DNA of 64,000 nt from an uncultured Sinobacteraceae bacterium (GCA_903822975.1 CAIJRD010000009.1:124001-188000); one strand, 5' to 3'. Shown: positions 48,981-59,397, counted from the stretch's first letter. The notes: a model not told the origin generated them from the sequence alone. Made by a program: numbers and translations.

Positions 48981-49502
48981 GCTGTTCTCCGCGTGCGGTC
49001 GATGGCAGTGGGGTCCGGCATCGACCTTGCTGAGCATAGCCCGCCCCGGATCGTGTGGACCGTGAAGTAGAAAGGCGTCGCAAACCGCAACTGCGCGTCA
49101 GGCTGCCGAACGAGCGCGACTCGGTCTGTGCCGCGCGCGTTGCGCCACGGCCGTATCAGCGGCGCAGGGAATGCGCGGCAGACTGAACAGCTGGCTGCAG
49201 ACGGGGTCGATTCGGTTGCGGCGTGATGCCGCGCGTCGTGTGCCGGCCACTGCAAGTACCGATGCGGCGACATCGAGCTGCGACGACGGCCGCGCCTCGG
49301 CAGAACCTCGCGTGCAGCGGCCGCGAACAGCGGCGGTGTCGGCATCGAGTACATGGAGTACGTGGAGTACGTGGAGTACGTGGAGTAGCAACGCTGGATC
49401 GGTATCACCGGGTATCCTTCTGATCGACTACGGCGCACTCGGTTCCCAGGTCGGGAGCAGGGCATGACGTAGCAAGAAGCGCGCAAGCGCGGGACGGGCA
49501 CG
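48981..49502. other. 520-bp divergent region between edd and zwf
   Basis: It must hold the promoters for the edd operon and for zwf, but I could not find a palindromic operator of the HexR type or a consistent -35/-10 pair. A 9-nt tandem repeat at 49347-49388 is the only structure I can support. Frames in the region are translations of the repeat or overlaps of the flanking genes. Confidence 0.35.
49347..49388. repeat. 9-nt tandem repeat, about 4.7 copies
   Basis: Copies of GAGTACGTG start at 49347 (with one A change, GAGTACATG), 49356, 49365 and 49374, and a partial copy ends in TAG at 49388. In the + frame of the unit they read EY(M/V) three times and stop. It is a simple satellite in the edd-zwf divergent region and could be a phase-variable length element if copy number varies. 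Confidence 0.75.
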
Positions 49503-50966
49503 ATGGCAGCGGCACCGCAAACGTTTGACCTGATCTTTTTTGGTGGCACCGGCGACCTGGCGATGCGCAAGCTGCTGCCGGCCCTGTACTACCGCTTCCG
49601 CGACAGCCGCGGCACGCAGGGCTGGCGCATCATCTCGGCCGGGCGCCAGCCGCTCAGCCGCGACGAATACCTGGCCTACGTCGCAGAACATTGCCGTCGC
49701 TTCATTCCCGCCGCCGATCTCGACGAAACCGCCTGGTCGGCGTTCATGCACCAGCTCGAATATGTCCGCATCGATGCGCGCGACGCTGCCGGCTACGCCG
49801 ACCTGGCGAACCGACTGCAGAATTCGGCGGAGCGCGTGCGCGTGTTTTATCTTTCGACCGCCGCCGATCTGTTTGCCGACATCTGCCGCAATCTTGCGCA
49901 GGCCGGCCTGGTCACGCCGCTGTCGCGCGTGGTGCTGGAGAAACCGCTGGGCCGCGATCTCGCCTCGGCCACCGAGATCAACGAGCAGGTCGGCGCGATC
50001 TTCAACGAAAGTCAGATCTTCCGGATCGATCACTACCTCGGCAAAGAGGCGGTGCAGAACCTGATCGCGCTGCGATTCGGCAACGCCATCATCGAACCGC
50101 TGTGGAGCCGCGCCTCGGTGCGCGACGTGCAGATCACCATCGCCGAAACCGTCGGTGTGGAAGGTCGCGGCGAGTTCTACGATCGCGCCGGTGCAATGCG
50201 CGACATGATGCAGAACCACCTGCTGCAATTGTTGTGCATCGTCGCGATGGAGCCACCGTCGAGCATCGACCCCGACGCGATGCGCGACGAGAAACTCAAG
50301 GTGCTGCGCACGCTCAAACCGTTCTCGCCGGAAGATGTGCGCAACAAGACCGTGCGCGGTCAGTACCGCGCCGGCGCGATCGACGGCAAGCCGGTGCCGG
50401 GCTATCTGAACGAGGACGGCATCGGCGCCGACAGTTGCACCGAAACCTTCGTCGCGCTGAAGGCCGAGCTCGGCAACTGGCGCTGGGCCGGAGTGCCGTT
50501 CTTCCTGCGAACCGGCAAGCGCATGCAGGAGCGGCTCGCCGAGATCGTGGTCAATTTCCGCAGCGTGCCGCACGCGATTCTGCCGATGGCTGCGGCCGGC
50601 GGCGACAACCGTCTGGTGATCCGCCTGCAGCCAGACGAAGGCATCAAGCTGTACCTGTCGGTGAAAGTACCGGGCGACGAGATGCGGGTGCGCACCGTGC
50701 CGCTCGATCTGGATTTCGCCGAGGCGTTTCAGACGCGACAATGGGACGCGTACGAGCGTCTGCTGGTCGACGTAATCCAGGGCAAGCTGACGCTGTTTAT
50801 GCGGCGCGACGAACTCGACGCTGCCTGGCGCTGGATCGATCCGATCCACGCGGCCTGGCACGACAGCGGAGATCGGCCCAAGCCCTACGCAGCCGGCACC
50901 TGGGGCCCAACTGCGTCGAGCGCGCTGATCGTCCGCGAGGGGCTGAGCTGGCGCGAAGATGCTTGA
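49503..50966 (+). CDS. zwf: Glucose-6-phosphate 1-dehydrogenase
   Basis: Zwf oxidises glucose-6-phosphate to 6-phosphogluconolactone, the entry to the Entner-Doudoroff and pentose-phosphate routes. The 487-residue protein has the NADP-binding start [19 protein letters not shown] (a variant of the common GASGDL), the substrate motif [13 protein letters not shown] (about 177-189) with the catalytic His, and the family segments [12 protein letters not shown] and [17 protein letters not shown]. It is divergent to edd-VOC-eda and overlaps pgl at its 3' end, so expression of the whole set can be coordinated from the divergent region. Confidence 0.97.
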   Translation: MAAAPQTFDLIFFGGTGDLAMRKLLPALYYRFRDSRGTQGWRIISAGRQPLSRDEYLAYVAEHCRRFIPAADLDETAWSAFMHQLEYVRIDARDAAGYADLANRLQNSAERVRVFYLSTAADLFADICRNLAQAGLVTPLSRVVLEKPLGRDLASATEINEQVGAIFNESQIFRIDHYLGKEAVQNLIALRFGNAIIEPLWSRASVRDVQITIAETVGVEGRGEFYDRAGAMRDMMQNHLLQLLCIVAMEPPSSIDPDAMRDEKLKVLRTLKPFSPEDVRNKTVRGQYRAGAIDGKPVPGYLNEDGIGADSCTETFVALKAELGNWRWAGVPFFLRTGKRMQERLAEIVVNFRSVPHAILPMAAAGGDNRLVIRLQPDEGIKLYLSVKVPGDEMRVRTVPLDLDFAEAFQTRQWDAYERLLVDVIQGKLTLFMRRDELDAAWRWIDPIHAAWHDSGDRPKPYAAGTWGPTASSALIVREGLSWREDA

Positions 50967-51687
50967 ACCGACGACGATGGCAGCAAGCGGTTTGAACCAG
51001 TACGAATTCGGCAGCGCCGTTGAGGCGGCCGGCGCACTGGCACAGGCGATCGCACAGCATTTGCAAGCTGCCATCGCCGCACGCGGACGCGCATCGCTGG
51101 TGGTGTCGGGTGGGCGCAGTCCGGTGCCGCTGTTCGAAGCACTCCGCCGCTGTCCGCTGGCCTGGGATCGGGTCTGGGTGACGCTCGCCGACGAACGCTG
51201 GGTCGAACCCACGTCGAGCGCCAGCAACGAGAAGCTGCTGCGTGATCATCTGCTGCTGGGCGCTGCGGCTGCGGCGCACTTCGTCGGCTTGAAGTCTGCG
51301 CACGTCCAACCCGGGCAGGCGCTCGATGATCGTAGTGTTGCGCTCGACGCACTGCCGCGTCCCTACGATGTGGTGGTGCTCGGCATGGGCGACGACGGTC
51401 ATATCGCATCGCTGTTTCCCGAGGCGGAAGGCTTGGTCGCAGCACTGGACCCGCAGGGTTCGGCGCGGCTCGCCGCGATCGTGCCGCCGGCCGCGCCGCA
51501 TCCGCGCATCAGCCAGACACTGGCCGCCTTGCTCAATGCACGGCAGATCTTTCTGCTGCTCGCCGGTGCCGACAAACGTGCGCGCTTTGCCGAAGCACTC
51601 GCCGGTGCGGCACCGACCGACCTGCCGATCGCCGCCGTACTGGGGCAATCACGGGTGCCGGTCGCGGTGTATTGGAGCGCGCCATGA
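50959..51687 (+). CDS. pgl: 6-phosphogluconolactonase
   Basis: Pgl hydrolyses 6-phosphogluconolactone, the step after Zwf. The 242-residue protein is of the SOL/DevB type: [17 protein letters not shown] (about 47-63), [22 protein letters not shown] and the [13 protein letters not shown] motif (about 142-154) that binds the phosphate. The ATG at 50959 overlaps the zwf stop codon by eight bases; an ATG at 50977 is also possible. Zwf and Pgl are translationally coupled. Pyruvate carboxylase follows after 248 bp with no terminator seen. Confidence 0.95.
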   Translation: MLEPTTMAASGLNQYEFGSAVEAAGALAQAIAQHLQAAIAARGRASLVVSGGRSPVPLFEALRRCPLAWDRVWVTLADERWVEPTSSASNEKLLRDHLLLGAAAAAHFVGLKSAHVQPGQALDDRSVALDALPRPYDVVVLGMGDDGHIASLFPEAEGLVAALDPQGSARLAAIVPPAAPHPRISQTLAALLNARQIFLLLAGADKRARFAEALAGAAPTDLPIAAVLGQSRVPVAVYWSAP

Positions 51688-51935
51688 TCGCCTTCGCGCG
51701 AACCGCAAGGTTTGGCGTTGAGCCATGCGCGCCAGGCAACGGCGGTACCTGCGGCAATTCGCCTCGGTGCGTCTAGCGGATGCAGCCACAGGAGGCGCCG
51801 TTTTTGCGTGCGAAAGCCGCGGGCCGCGCGACAAGCCGCCGCGCGCCGCCATCCAGCCGATAAAATGCCAAGCACAACAAGCAGACAGATGATGACTGCG
51901 CCGAAGAAATCCGGGGACCAAGGAAAACACCGAGC

Positions 51936-54900
51936 ATGAACAAGATCCGCAAGATTCTCGTCGCCAACCGCTCGGAAATCGCCATCCGCGTCATGCGCGC
52001 CGCCGCCGAGATGGGCATTCGCACGGTGGCGATCTATGCCAACGAGGATCGCTTTGCGCTGCACCGCTTCAAGGCCGACGAGAGCTATCCGGTCGGTGCT
52101 GGCAAGAAACCGATCGCCGCGTACCTCGATATCCACGGCATTCTGGAAATCGCCAAGCAGGCGAAGGTCGATGCGATCCACCCGGGCTACGGCTTCCTGT
52201 CGGAGAACCCGGATTTCGCCGATGCCTGCGCGCACGCCGGCATCCACTTCATCGGTCCGCGTTCGGACGTGATGCGCACGCTTGGCAACAAGGTCGCCGC
52301 GCGCAATGCCGCGGTGGCCGCCGGCGTGCCGGTGATGCCGGCCACCAGCGCGCTGCCGGCCGACATTGCCAAGGCCAAGAAGATGGCGGCCGAAGTCGGG
52401 TATCCGCTGATGCTGAAGGCGAGCTGGGGCGGTGGCGGCCGCGGCATGCGCGTGATCGAGAACGAAGCCGAGCTGCCGAGCCAGATCGAGATCGCCAAGC
52501 GCGAGGCCGCGGCGGCATTCGGCAACGACGAGGTCTATCTGGAAAAGCTGGTGCGGCGTGCGCGCCACGTCGAAGTGCAGATTCTCGGCGACAAGCACGG
52601 CAACCTCGTGCACCTGTTCGAGCGCGACTGCTCGGTGCAGCGGCGCAACCAGAAAGTGGTGGAGCGCGCACCGGCGCCGTACATGGATGCCGAAACCCGC
52701 AATGGCCTGTGCGAAGCTGCGCTCAAGCTCGGTCGTGCGGTCAACTACACGCACGCCGGCACCGTCGAATTCCTGATGGATGCCGACACCGGCAAGTACT
52801 ACTTCATCGAGGTCAATCCGCGCATCCAAGTCGAGCACACGGTCACCGAGCAGGTCACCGGTATCGACATCGTCAAGGCGCAGATCCGTGTCAGCGAAGG
52901 CGCGACCATCGGTATCGACGCCGGTGTACCGGAGCAGAAGGACATCCAGCTCAAAGGACATGCGCTGCAGTGCCGCGTGACCACCGAAGATCCGGAGAAC
53001 AACTTCACGCCGGACTATGGCCGTCTCACCGTCTACCGCAGCGCCTCCGGTTTCGGCATCCGCCTGGATGGCGGCACTGCTTATGGCGGTGCGGTAATCA
53101 CGCCGTATTACGACTCGCTGCTGGTGAAGGTGACCGCCTGGGCGCCGACGCCCGAGGAAGCGATCAAGCGTATGGACCGCGCGCTGCGCGAGTTCCGCAT
53201 CCGAGGTCTTTCGAGCAATCTGCAGTTCCTCGAAAATGTCATCAACCATCCGCTGTTCGCGTCCGGCGAATGCACCACGCGTTTCATCGACACCACGCCG
53301 GAACTGTTCAAGTTCAGCAAGCGGCGCGATCGCGCGACCAAGCTGCTGAAGTTCATCGGCGAGGTCACCGTCAACGGCAACCCGGAGATGAAAGGTCGCA
53401 AGGCACCGAGCGGTGCACTGCCGCCGCCGGTGTTCCCGGAAATCGATCTGAGCCTGCCGGTTCCGCCCGGAACACGCGACAAGCTGAAGACGCTCGGGCC
53501 CGAAAAATTCTCCGAATGGATGAAGTCGCAGAAGCGCGTGCTGCTGACCGACACGACGATGCGCGATGCGCATCAATCGCTGTTCGCAACCCGCATGCGC
53601 ACCGCTGACATGGTGGCCATCGCGCCGTATTACGCGCGCATACTGCCGGAGTTGTTCTCGCTCGAATGCTGGGGTGGGGCCACCTTCGACGTTGCCATGC
53701 GCTTCCTCAAGGAAGATCCCTGGGATCGCCTGGCGGCCTTGCGCGAACGCGTGCCGAACATCCTGTTCCAGATGCTGCTGCGCTCGTCCAACGCAGTCGG
53801 CTACACCAACTACGCCGACAACGTCGTCAAGTTCTTTGTTGCGCAGGCGGCAAAGAATGGCGTCGACGTGTTCCGCGTCTTCGACTCGCTGAACTGGGTC
53901 GAGAACATGCGCGTGGCGATGGACGCGGTACTCGAATCCGGCGCGCTATGCGAAGGCACGATCTGCTACACCGGCGATCTGTTCGACGAATCGCGGCCGA
54001 AGTACAACCTCAAGTACTACGTCGACATGGCCAAGGCGCTGGAGAAAGCCGGCGCGCACATCATCGGCATCAAGGACATGGCCGGCGTGTGCCGGCCGCG
54101 CGCAGCATCCGCACTGGTGAAAGCGCTGAAGCAGGAAATCGGTCTGCCGCTGCACTTCCACACGCACGACACCAGCGGTATCGCCGCCGCCAGCGTGCTG
54201 GCCGCCGCCGAAGCCGGCTGCGATGCCGTCGACGGCGCGATGGATTCGATGAGCGGACTGACTTCGCAGCCGAACCTCGGCGCAATTGCCGCCGCACTGC
54301 ACGGCGGCAAGCGCGATCCGGGCGTGCCGACCGCCGCCATGCGCGCCATCGCGCAATATTGGGAAGGCGTGCGACGCTTCTATTCGCCGTTCGAAGCAGA
54401 CATTCGTTCCGGCACTTCCGACGTCTATCGTCATGAGATGCCGGGCGGTCAGTACACCAACCTGCGCGAGCAGGCGCGCTCGATGGGCCTCGAACATCGC
54501 TGGGACGAAGTCGCGCAGGCTTACGCCGACGTCAATCAGCTGTTCGGCGATATCGTCAAAGTGACGCCGACGTCGAAAGTGGTCGGCGACATGGCGCTGT
54601 TCATGGTCGCCAATGACCTGACGCCGGAAGCGGTCAGCGATCCAAAGCGCGACATCGCGTTTCCGGAGTCGGTGATCTCCTTGTTCAAAGGCGAATTGGG
54701 CTTCCCGCCGGACGGATTCCCGAAAGCGCTACAGAAAAAGGTGCTGAAGGGCGACAAGCCTTTGAAAGGCCGGCCGGGCAAGAGCCTGCCGCCGGTGGAT
54801 CTCGAGAAGGCGCGCGGCGAAGTCGAAAAGGCGATTGGTCACAAGATCGGCGACGCCGATCTGGCCTCGTACCTGATGTATCCGAAGGTGTTCAAGGATT

Positions 54901-55379
54901 TCGCGGCACACGAGCGCAACTACGGCGATGTCAGCGCACTGCCGACGCCGGTGTTCTTCTACGGGCTGAAGGAACAGCAGGAAATCGCGGCCGAACTCGA
55001 AGCGGGCAAGACGTTGCTGATCCGCCTGCAGGCGACCACCGAAATGAAGGAAGAGGGCGAAGACAAGCTGTTCTTCGAACTCAACGGTCAGCCGCGAACC
55101 GTGCGCGTGCCGAAGGCCGGCGCCACCGCATCGAAGACTGCGTTGCCGAAAGCCGAAGAAGGCAATGGCAGCCAGATCGGCGCACCGATGCCCGGCATGG
55201 TCGTTACTGTGAGCGTCAAGGCCGGCCAGAAGATCGAACCCGGCGACGTGCTGGTCTCGATCGAAGCGATGAAGATGGAAACCCAGTTGCGCGCCGAGAA
55301 AGCCGGGACCGTGAAGCGCGTGCTGGTAACCCCCGGCACCAGCGTGATGGCGAAGGACCTGCTGATCGAGTTGGATTGA
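51936..55379 (+). CDS. pyc: Pyruvate carboxylase
   Basis: Pyc carboxylates pyruvate to oxaloacetate with biotin and ATP, replenishing the TCA cycle. The 1147-residue single chain has all three functional parts: biotin carboxylase (1 to about 455, with ATP-grasp glycine loop GGGGRGMR near residue 164 and the RNQKVVERAPAP segment), carboxyltransferase (about 530-800, with TDTTMRDAHQSLFATRMRT and the metal-site LPLHFHTHDTSG), the allosteric or linker region and the biotin-carrier domain with the lysine of AMKMET near residue 1112. The length is normal for single-chain Pyc and excludes acetyl- or propionyl-CoA carboxylase subunits. A GGAAA site precedes the ATG at 51936. Confidence 0.97.
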   Translation: MNKIRKILVANRSEIAIRVMRAAAEMGIRTVAIYANEDRFALHRFKADESYPVGAGKKPIAAYLDIHGILEIAKQAKVDAIHPGYGFLSENPDFADACAHAGIHFIGPRSDVMRTLGNKVAARNAAVAAGVPVMPATSALPADIAKAKKMAAEVGYPLMLKASWGGGGRGMRVIENEAELPSQIEIAKREAAAAFGNDEVYLEKLVRRARHVEVQILGDKHGNLVHLFERDCSVQRRNQKVVERAPAPYMDAETRNGLCEAALKLGRAVNYTHAGTVEFLMDADTGKYYFIEVNPRIQVEHTVTEQVTGIDIVKAQIRVSEGATIGIDAGVPEQKDIQLKGHALQCRVTTEDPENNFTPDYGRLTVYRSASGFGIRLDGGTAYGGAVITPYYDSLLVKVTAWAPTPEEAIKRMDRALREFRIRGLSSNLQFLENVINHPLFASGECTTRFIDTTPELFKFSKRRDRATKLLKFIGEVTVNGNPEMKGRKAPSGALPPPVFPEIDLSLPVPPGTRDKLKTLGPEKFSEWMKSQKRVLLTDTTMRDAHQSLFATRMRTADMVAIAPYYARILPELFSLECWGGATFDVAMRFLKEDPWDRLAALRERVPNILFQMLLRSSNAVGYTNYADNVVKFFVAQAAKNGVDVFRVFDSLNWVENMRVAMDAVLESGALCEGTICYTGDLFDESRPKYNLKYYVDMAKALEKAGAHIIGIKDMAGVCRPRAASALVKALKQEIGLPLHFHTHDTSGIAAASVLAAAEAGCDAVDGAMDSMSGLTSQPNLGAIAAALHGGKRDPGVPTAAMRAIAQYWEGVRRFYSPFEADIRSGTSDVYRHEMPGGQYTNLREQARSMGLEHRWDEVAQAYADVNQLFGDIVKVTPTSKVVGDMALFMVANDLTPEAVSDPKRDIAFPESVISLFKGELGFPPDGFPKALQKKVLKGDKPLKGRPGKSLPPVDLEKARGEVEKAIGHKIGDADLASYLMYPKVFKDFAAHERNYGDVSALPTPVFFYGLKEQQEIAAELEAGKTLLIRLQATTEMKEEGEDKLFFELNGQPRTVRVPKAGATASKTALPKAEEGNGSQIGAPMPGMVVTVSVKAGQKIEPGDVLVSIEAMKMETQLRAEKAGTVKRVLVTPGTSVMAKDLLIELD

Positions 55380-55855
55380 TTGCGGATGCGGATGTGGATG
55401 CGGATCGCCAGAGGCGCTCTCGAACGCTACCCGCGGCCTTGCGCACAAAGCTGAAATGATTGGGTGATTGCGGGCGGCATTTGATCGAGTGATCGTGCGC
55501 CCGCAGGCGTCGGCCGTGGCTCGTGTGAGCCCGCGCTTCTATTCCGATCCTGCGACTGGTCGCGCAATTGCGCGTCCTCCCGTTCGCGAACGTACACCGG
55601 CGTGGTGATTTGCCCAGCGCAGGCCGCGCGCAAATTTTGCATCCCGTGCCGATTACCTAGTCCGAAGGGATTACACCGTGCCTAGGCGCTCGCTGTTAGG
55701 GTTCGTCGCGTGGGAACTGCGCCAATCGACGTGCACTTAGTCACCGCAGCGCGGCTGAGTCCGTCGTAGCGGTGATTGTTGAGGTGCCACCCGAGCGTTA
55801 GCGTCGCGGCCGTAGCAAAACAAAATACGAAATTTAATTTCGATTGGGGGAGACC
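55380..55855. other. Intergenic region downstream of pyc
   Basis: It starts with four hexanucleotide copies GCGGAT/GTGGAT at 55382-55405. I saw no gene in the rest. Promoter elements for the LVIVD gene must lie at its right end, where an AT-rich stretch (AAAACAAAATACGAAATTTAA) precedes the strong GGGGGAGA ribosome site. Confidence 0.45.
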
Positions 55856-57379
55856 ATGAAGATTTCAACGACTCGTCGCGGCGGGCGCCACGGAATGCGT
55901 AGCGTTATGCTGTCTGCGCTGACCGCTGTCTGTGCCACGCTCGTGTTTGCACCCGTCGCATCGGCAGTCGTGCCGCTACCACCGGCCGACGACCTGCCGG
56001 TCAACGGCCTGCAAGGCGAGGTGCCGAAAGCCGATCAGCAAAGCGGCCGTGCCGCACTTGGCTATCGCAAGGGGCTCAAGCTGATTGGTCAGAACACCAT
56101 TCTGAATCGGGGCTCCAATTTCGCAATGGCCTGGATCGACGATTGCGCCTACGTCACCACGACTTCGCCCGCGCAACTGATCGGTTCAAGCACCACCACC
56201 GGATTCCCGGTCAAGCAGCCGCTCAACGGCATGGCGGTGATCGATGCCGCCGATGCGACGCACCCGAAATTGATCAGCATTCTGCAAAGCCCCGCAATGC
56301 TCGATCCACACGAAACCCTGCACGCCAATCAGGCGCGCAAGATCATCGTCGCAACCCAGGCGGGTGCCTTGGCGACGCCCTCGCAAGGCGTGCCGATCGA
56401 CGTCTACGACGCACAGGATTGCCGTCATCCGGTATTGAAGTCGACGTTCTATATCAGCCCGATCGCGGCGGGCTCGGTCGGTCTCGGTTCGACCTTCCGC
56501 GGCCATGCGATGTGTCTGTCGAACGACGGGATGACCGCCTATGCCACGTCGACCATCTTCGTGGTCGACAATGCCGCGATCGATCTGAGCGACCTCTCGC
56601 ACCCGAAGCTGATCAAGCGCTTTGCAACTGGCGCGCACGACTGCGGCGTCAGCAAAGATGGCAATCGGCTCTACCTCGCTGTGTTCGGGGTCGGTGGCGA
56701 AGCCTTGCCGAACGGACTCGAAATTCTCGATACGAGCGACGTGCAGAAGCGCGTGCCGGACCCACAGTTCAAGCGCATCGGCTTCATGCGCTGGACCTCG
56801 ATCTCGGAAAAAGAAGTGCTGGAAGCCGGGTCACATACGGTGCGGGTGTTCCACCATGGCGCCAAGACGTACGCATTCAGCAGCGACGAATGGCCGGTGG
56901 TGGCGCCGTGTCCCTGGGCGCACGGACGCATCATCGACATCAGCGACGAGTTGCATCCGGTCAAGGTCAGCGATCTGACGCTCGACGTGCAGAAGCGCGA
57001 AAACTGCGCGACCACGCAGCACGATCTGGTCAACTACTCTTCGCACTATGTCGGCTTCGACGATGAAGATCAGCCGACCACGCTCTTCACCAGCAATTAC
57101 GGCTCAGGGCTGCGCGTCTGGGACATCCATGATCCAACGCAGCCGAAAGAAATTGCCTACTTCCAGCCAGCGCCGATTGCAGACACGCAACTGCGCGCAC
57201 CGTTCGCCGGATTCGCGCTGGGCAACGGCGCCATGTGGGATGTGGTCGGCGACTACATCCGCTACCGGCCCGAGAGCGGGCAGATCTGGATCGTCGGCGC
57301 GTCCTCGGGCTTCCAGATTCTGCAGCTGACGCAATCGGCCGGACCAACTGCGCCGCACCCCACCGGTGTCGGCCATTAA
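55856..57379 (+). CDS. Secreted LVIVD-repeat beta-propeller protein
   Basis: The 507-residue protein has a signal peptide (KISTTRRGGRHGMRSVMLSA start, hydrophobic core VMLSALTAVCATLVFAPVA, cleavage near SAVVPL). It then has several LVIVD-type repeats recognisable as hydrophobic-strand units with Asp: MAVIDAADATHPKLIS, VPIDVYDAQDCRHPVLK, AIDLSDLSHPKLIK, LEILDTSDVQKR, GRIIDISDELHPVKV, LRVWDIHDPTQPKEIAYF. Such proteins form beta-propellers and are often extracytoplasmic. The ATG at 55856 with the GGGGGAGA site is chosen. The next two genes encode a cupredoxin-like protein and a multi-span membrane protein in the same direction; the three are probably one operon. The substrate or ligand is unknown. 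Confidence 0.8.
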   Translation: MKISTTRRGGRHGMRSVMLSALTAVCATLVFAPVASAVVPLPPADDLPVNGLQGEVPKADQQSGRAALGYRKGLKLIGQNTILNRGSNFAMAWIDDCAYVTTTSPAQLIGSSTTTGFPVKQPLNGMAVIDAADATHPKLISILQSPAMLDPHETLHANQARKIIVATQAGALATPSQGVPIDVYDAQDCRHPVLKSTFYISPIAAGSVGLGSTFRGHAMCLSNDGMTAYATSTIFVVDNAAIDLSDLSHPKLIKRFATGAHDCGVSKDGNRLYLAVFGVGGEALPNGLEILDTSDVQKRVPDPQFKRIGFMRWTSISEKEVLEAGSHTVRVFHHGAKTYAFSSDEWPVVAPCPWAHGRIIDISDELHPVKVSDLTLDVQKRENCATTQHDLVNYSSHYVGFDDEDQPTTLFTSNYGSGLRVWDIHDPTQPKEIAYFQPAPIADTQLRAPFAGFALGNGAMWDVVGDYIRYRPESGQIWIVGASSGFQILQLTQSAGPTAPHPTGVGH

Positions 57380-57424
57380 GCGACACGGTCGCCGCCGCGT
57401 CGTCACTACGGTGAGTGCCGGCTG

Positions 57425-57940
57425 ATGCGCCGCCTCCTGCTGACGACGATGGTCGGCGCCGCGTTGCTGATCGGCCTGCACGAGATTTTCCAGCCCGGCG
57501 CCTCAAGTCGCGCGAGTAGCCAAGCTGCCGCAATGCCAGCGCGCGACTTGGGGACTTCGGCGGCGCCGGACGCACAGGCCGAGGCGGCAGGAGACGCGCG
57601 TACGGTGGAGCCCGACGAAAACAATGTCGCGACCGCGACGACTGCCACAACGTCTACAACATCCGCGACGCCAACACGCTTCGAACTGATTGTCTGCCAC
57701 GGCAAGCTGATTGGCGGGCCGCGCGTGTTGCGCGTCGAAGCCGGCGACCGCGTGGCGATCAGCGTGCGCAGCGACGTTGCCGAGGAAGTGCATCTGCACG
57801 GCTACGACCGCAAGCTTGAGGTTCCGGCCGGTGCAGCGGCGACGCTGGAATTCATCGCGGATCGCAGCGGTCGATTCGAATATGAGCTCGAACATTCGTC
57901 GGTGGTGCTGGGTGCGCTCGAGGTGCGTCCGCACGGATGA
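57425..57940 (+). CDS. Cupredoxin-fold protein, membrane-anchored or secreted
   Basis: The 171-residue protein has an N-terminal hydrophobic segment (LLLTTMVGAALLIGLHEIF), an Ala/Thr-rich linker (about 30-80) and a C-terminal cupredoxin-like domain (about 85-171): FELIVCHGKLIGGPRVLRVEAGD, VAEEVHLHGYDRKLEVPAGAAATLEFIADRSGRFEYELE. The His and Tyr/Asp in HLHGYD resemble the first copper-ligand strand, but no C-terminal Cys-x-x-x-x-His-x-x-x-Met is present, so type-1 copper is unlikely. The family relatives are small domains of the EfeO/cupredoxin-1 type. It overlaps the next gene by four bases (ATGA). Confidence 0.75.
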   Translation: MRRLLLTTMVGAALLIGLHEIFQPGASSRASSQAAAMPARDLGTSAAPDAQAEAAGDARTVEPDENNVATATTATTSTTSATPTRFELIVCHGKLIGGPRVLRVEAGDRVAISVRSDVAEEVHLHGYDRKLEVPAGAAATLEFIADRSGRFEYELEHSSVVLGALEVRPHG

Positions 57941-59397
57941 GAGTCTGGCTGCTGCTGACGGCAGCACTGTTCGCCGCAGACGCGCAGGCGCATTCCTTTG
58001 GTCAGAGTTACGCCCTGCCGATACCGCTGTGGATGTATCTGTACGGGGCCTCCGCGGCGCTGCTGCTGTCGTTTCTGGTGATCGGCTTCGTCGTCACGGC
58101 GCGTTCCGCCGAGCGTAACCAGCAGCGACATTGCGTGCTGGAGGTCGACGATCGAAGTGCTGCATGGCGCAGGCTTGTCATGCTGCTGCAGGTTCTCGGC
58201 GTAGCTGCCTTGTCGTTGTGCATCGTCTGCGGTTTGGTCGGCACGCAGTTGCCGAACGACAACCTCAACATGACGCTGTTCTGGATCGCCTTCGTCCTGG
58301 GTCTGGCTTACCTGTCGGCGCTGGTCGGCAACGTCTATGCGCGACTCAATCCCTGGCGCGCGCTGATCGATTGGAGCAGCCGCAGTGAGCGTTCGACGCT
58401 GTGGCGCGGACGCATCAACTATCCTCAATGGCTGGGCTGCTATCCGGCCTTACTGCTGTATGGCGTCTTCATCTGGCTGGAGCTGTTCTCGCGCATCACG
58501 CCGCGCTTGTTGTCCTGGGTATTGATCGACTACAGCCTGATCAACCTCGTCGGCGCTTGGTTGATCGGCCGTGATGCCTGGTTCCGACACTGCGAGTTTT
58601 TCGGCATCTACTTCGGTTTGCTGTCGAAGATCGCGCCGCTCGACTACGTGCCTGCGGGGCCGCGCTGGCGCGTCGAACTGCGGCAGCCCTTCATCGGGCT
58701 GCTGGACGAGGCGCCCGATCATTTCAGTCTGCTGCTGTTCGTGTTGTTCATGCTGTCTTCGACTGCCTTCGACGGCCTGCACGAAACCGAACCCTGGGTG
58801 CGCGGATTCTGGGTCAATGTCTATGGGTTGCTGACGCCGTTCACCGGCAACAATATCGTCGAGACGTATGCGCTGTACCAATGGCTCTATCGGCTCTACC
58901 AGTCGCTCGGCCTGCTGCTGTCGCCGCTGATCTACCTGGCGATCTATCTGGTGTTTCTGCGCGTCGCCAGCGCACTGACGCGCCAACGAATGGCACTTGC
59001 CGAGATGGCAGTTCGATTTGCGTACTCGCTGATTCCGATTGCGCTGGTCTACAACATCGCCCACTACTACGCGCTGTTCGTTGCGCAGGGGCCGCAATTG
59101 CTGCGGCTGATTTCCGATCCACTCGGGCGCGGCTGGAATCTGTTCGGCACTGCCGACTGGTTGCAGCAGCCCATGCTGGTGTCGATGGGCGCGCTGTGGC
59201 ATATCCAGGTCGGACTCATCCTGTTCGGCCACATCGTCAGTGTCTATCTGATGCACGCGGAAGCACTCAGGCTGTTCGCGCTGCAACGGCGCGCGCTGTT
59301 GAGCCAGCTGCCGATGCTGTTGCTGATGCTCGCGTATACGACGATCGGCCTGTGGATCCTGTCGCTGCCGATCACCAGCCAGAGCGGGCCGGGCTAG
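57937..59397 (+). CDS. Multi-span membrane protein, FedB (fenitrothion hydrolase)-like family
   Basis: The 486-residue protein has a signal-like N-terminus (MRVWLLLTAALFAADAQAHSFGQSYALP) and about ten hydrophobic helices. Its opening HSFGQSYALPIPLWMYLYG and the segments NVYARLNPWRALIDW and HCEFFGIYFGLLSKIAPL are shared with proteins named after FedB, which is reported to hydrolyse an organophosphate pesticide; I cannot infer that activity here. The gene begins inside the stop of the cupredoxin-fold gene, so the two products are likely made together and may form a complex. It is the last gene before the strong terminator at 59.5 kb. Confidence 0.7.
   Translation: MRVWLLLTAALFAADAQAHSFGQSYALPIPLWMYLYGASAALLLSFLVIGFVVTARSAERNQQRHCVLEVDDRSAAWRRLVMLLQVLGVAALSLCIVCGLVGTQLPNDNLNMTLFWIAFVLGLAYLSALVGNVYARLNPWRALIDWSSRSERSTLWRGRINYPQWLGCYPALLLYGVFIWLELFSRITPRLLSWVLIDYSLINLVGAWLIGRDAWFRHCEFFGIYFGLLSKIAPLDYVPAGPRWRVELRQPFIGLLDEAPDHFSLLLFVLFMLSSTAFDGLHETEPWVRGFWVNVYGLLTPFTGNNIVETYALYQWLYRLYQSLGLLLSPLIYLAIYLVFLRVASALTRQRMALAEMAVRFAYSLIPIALVYNIAHYYALFVAQGPQLLRLISDPLGRGWNLFGTADWLQQPMLVSMGALWHIQVGLILFGHIVSVYLMHAEALRLFALQRRALLSQLPMLLLMLAYTTIGLWILSLPITSQSGPG

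Noticed and set aside
57937..59397. Assigning organophosphate (fenitrothion) hydrolase activity to the membrane protein
   Set aside because: Family naming derives from one reported enzyme; no hydrolase active site can be recognised in this sequence.
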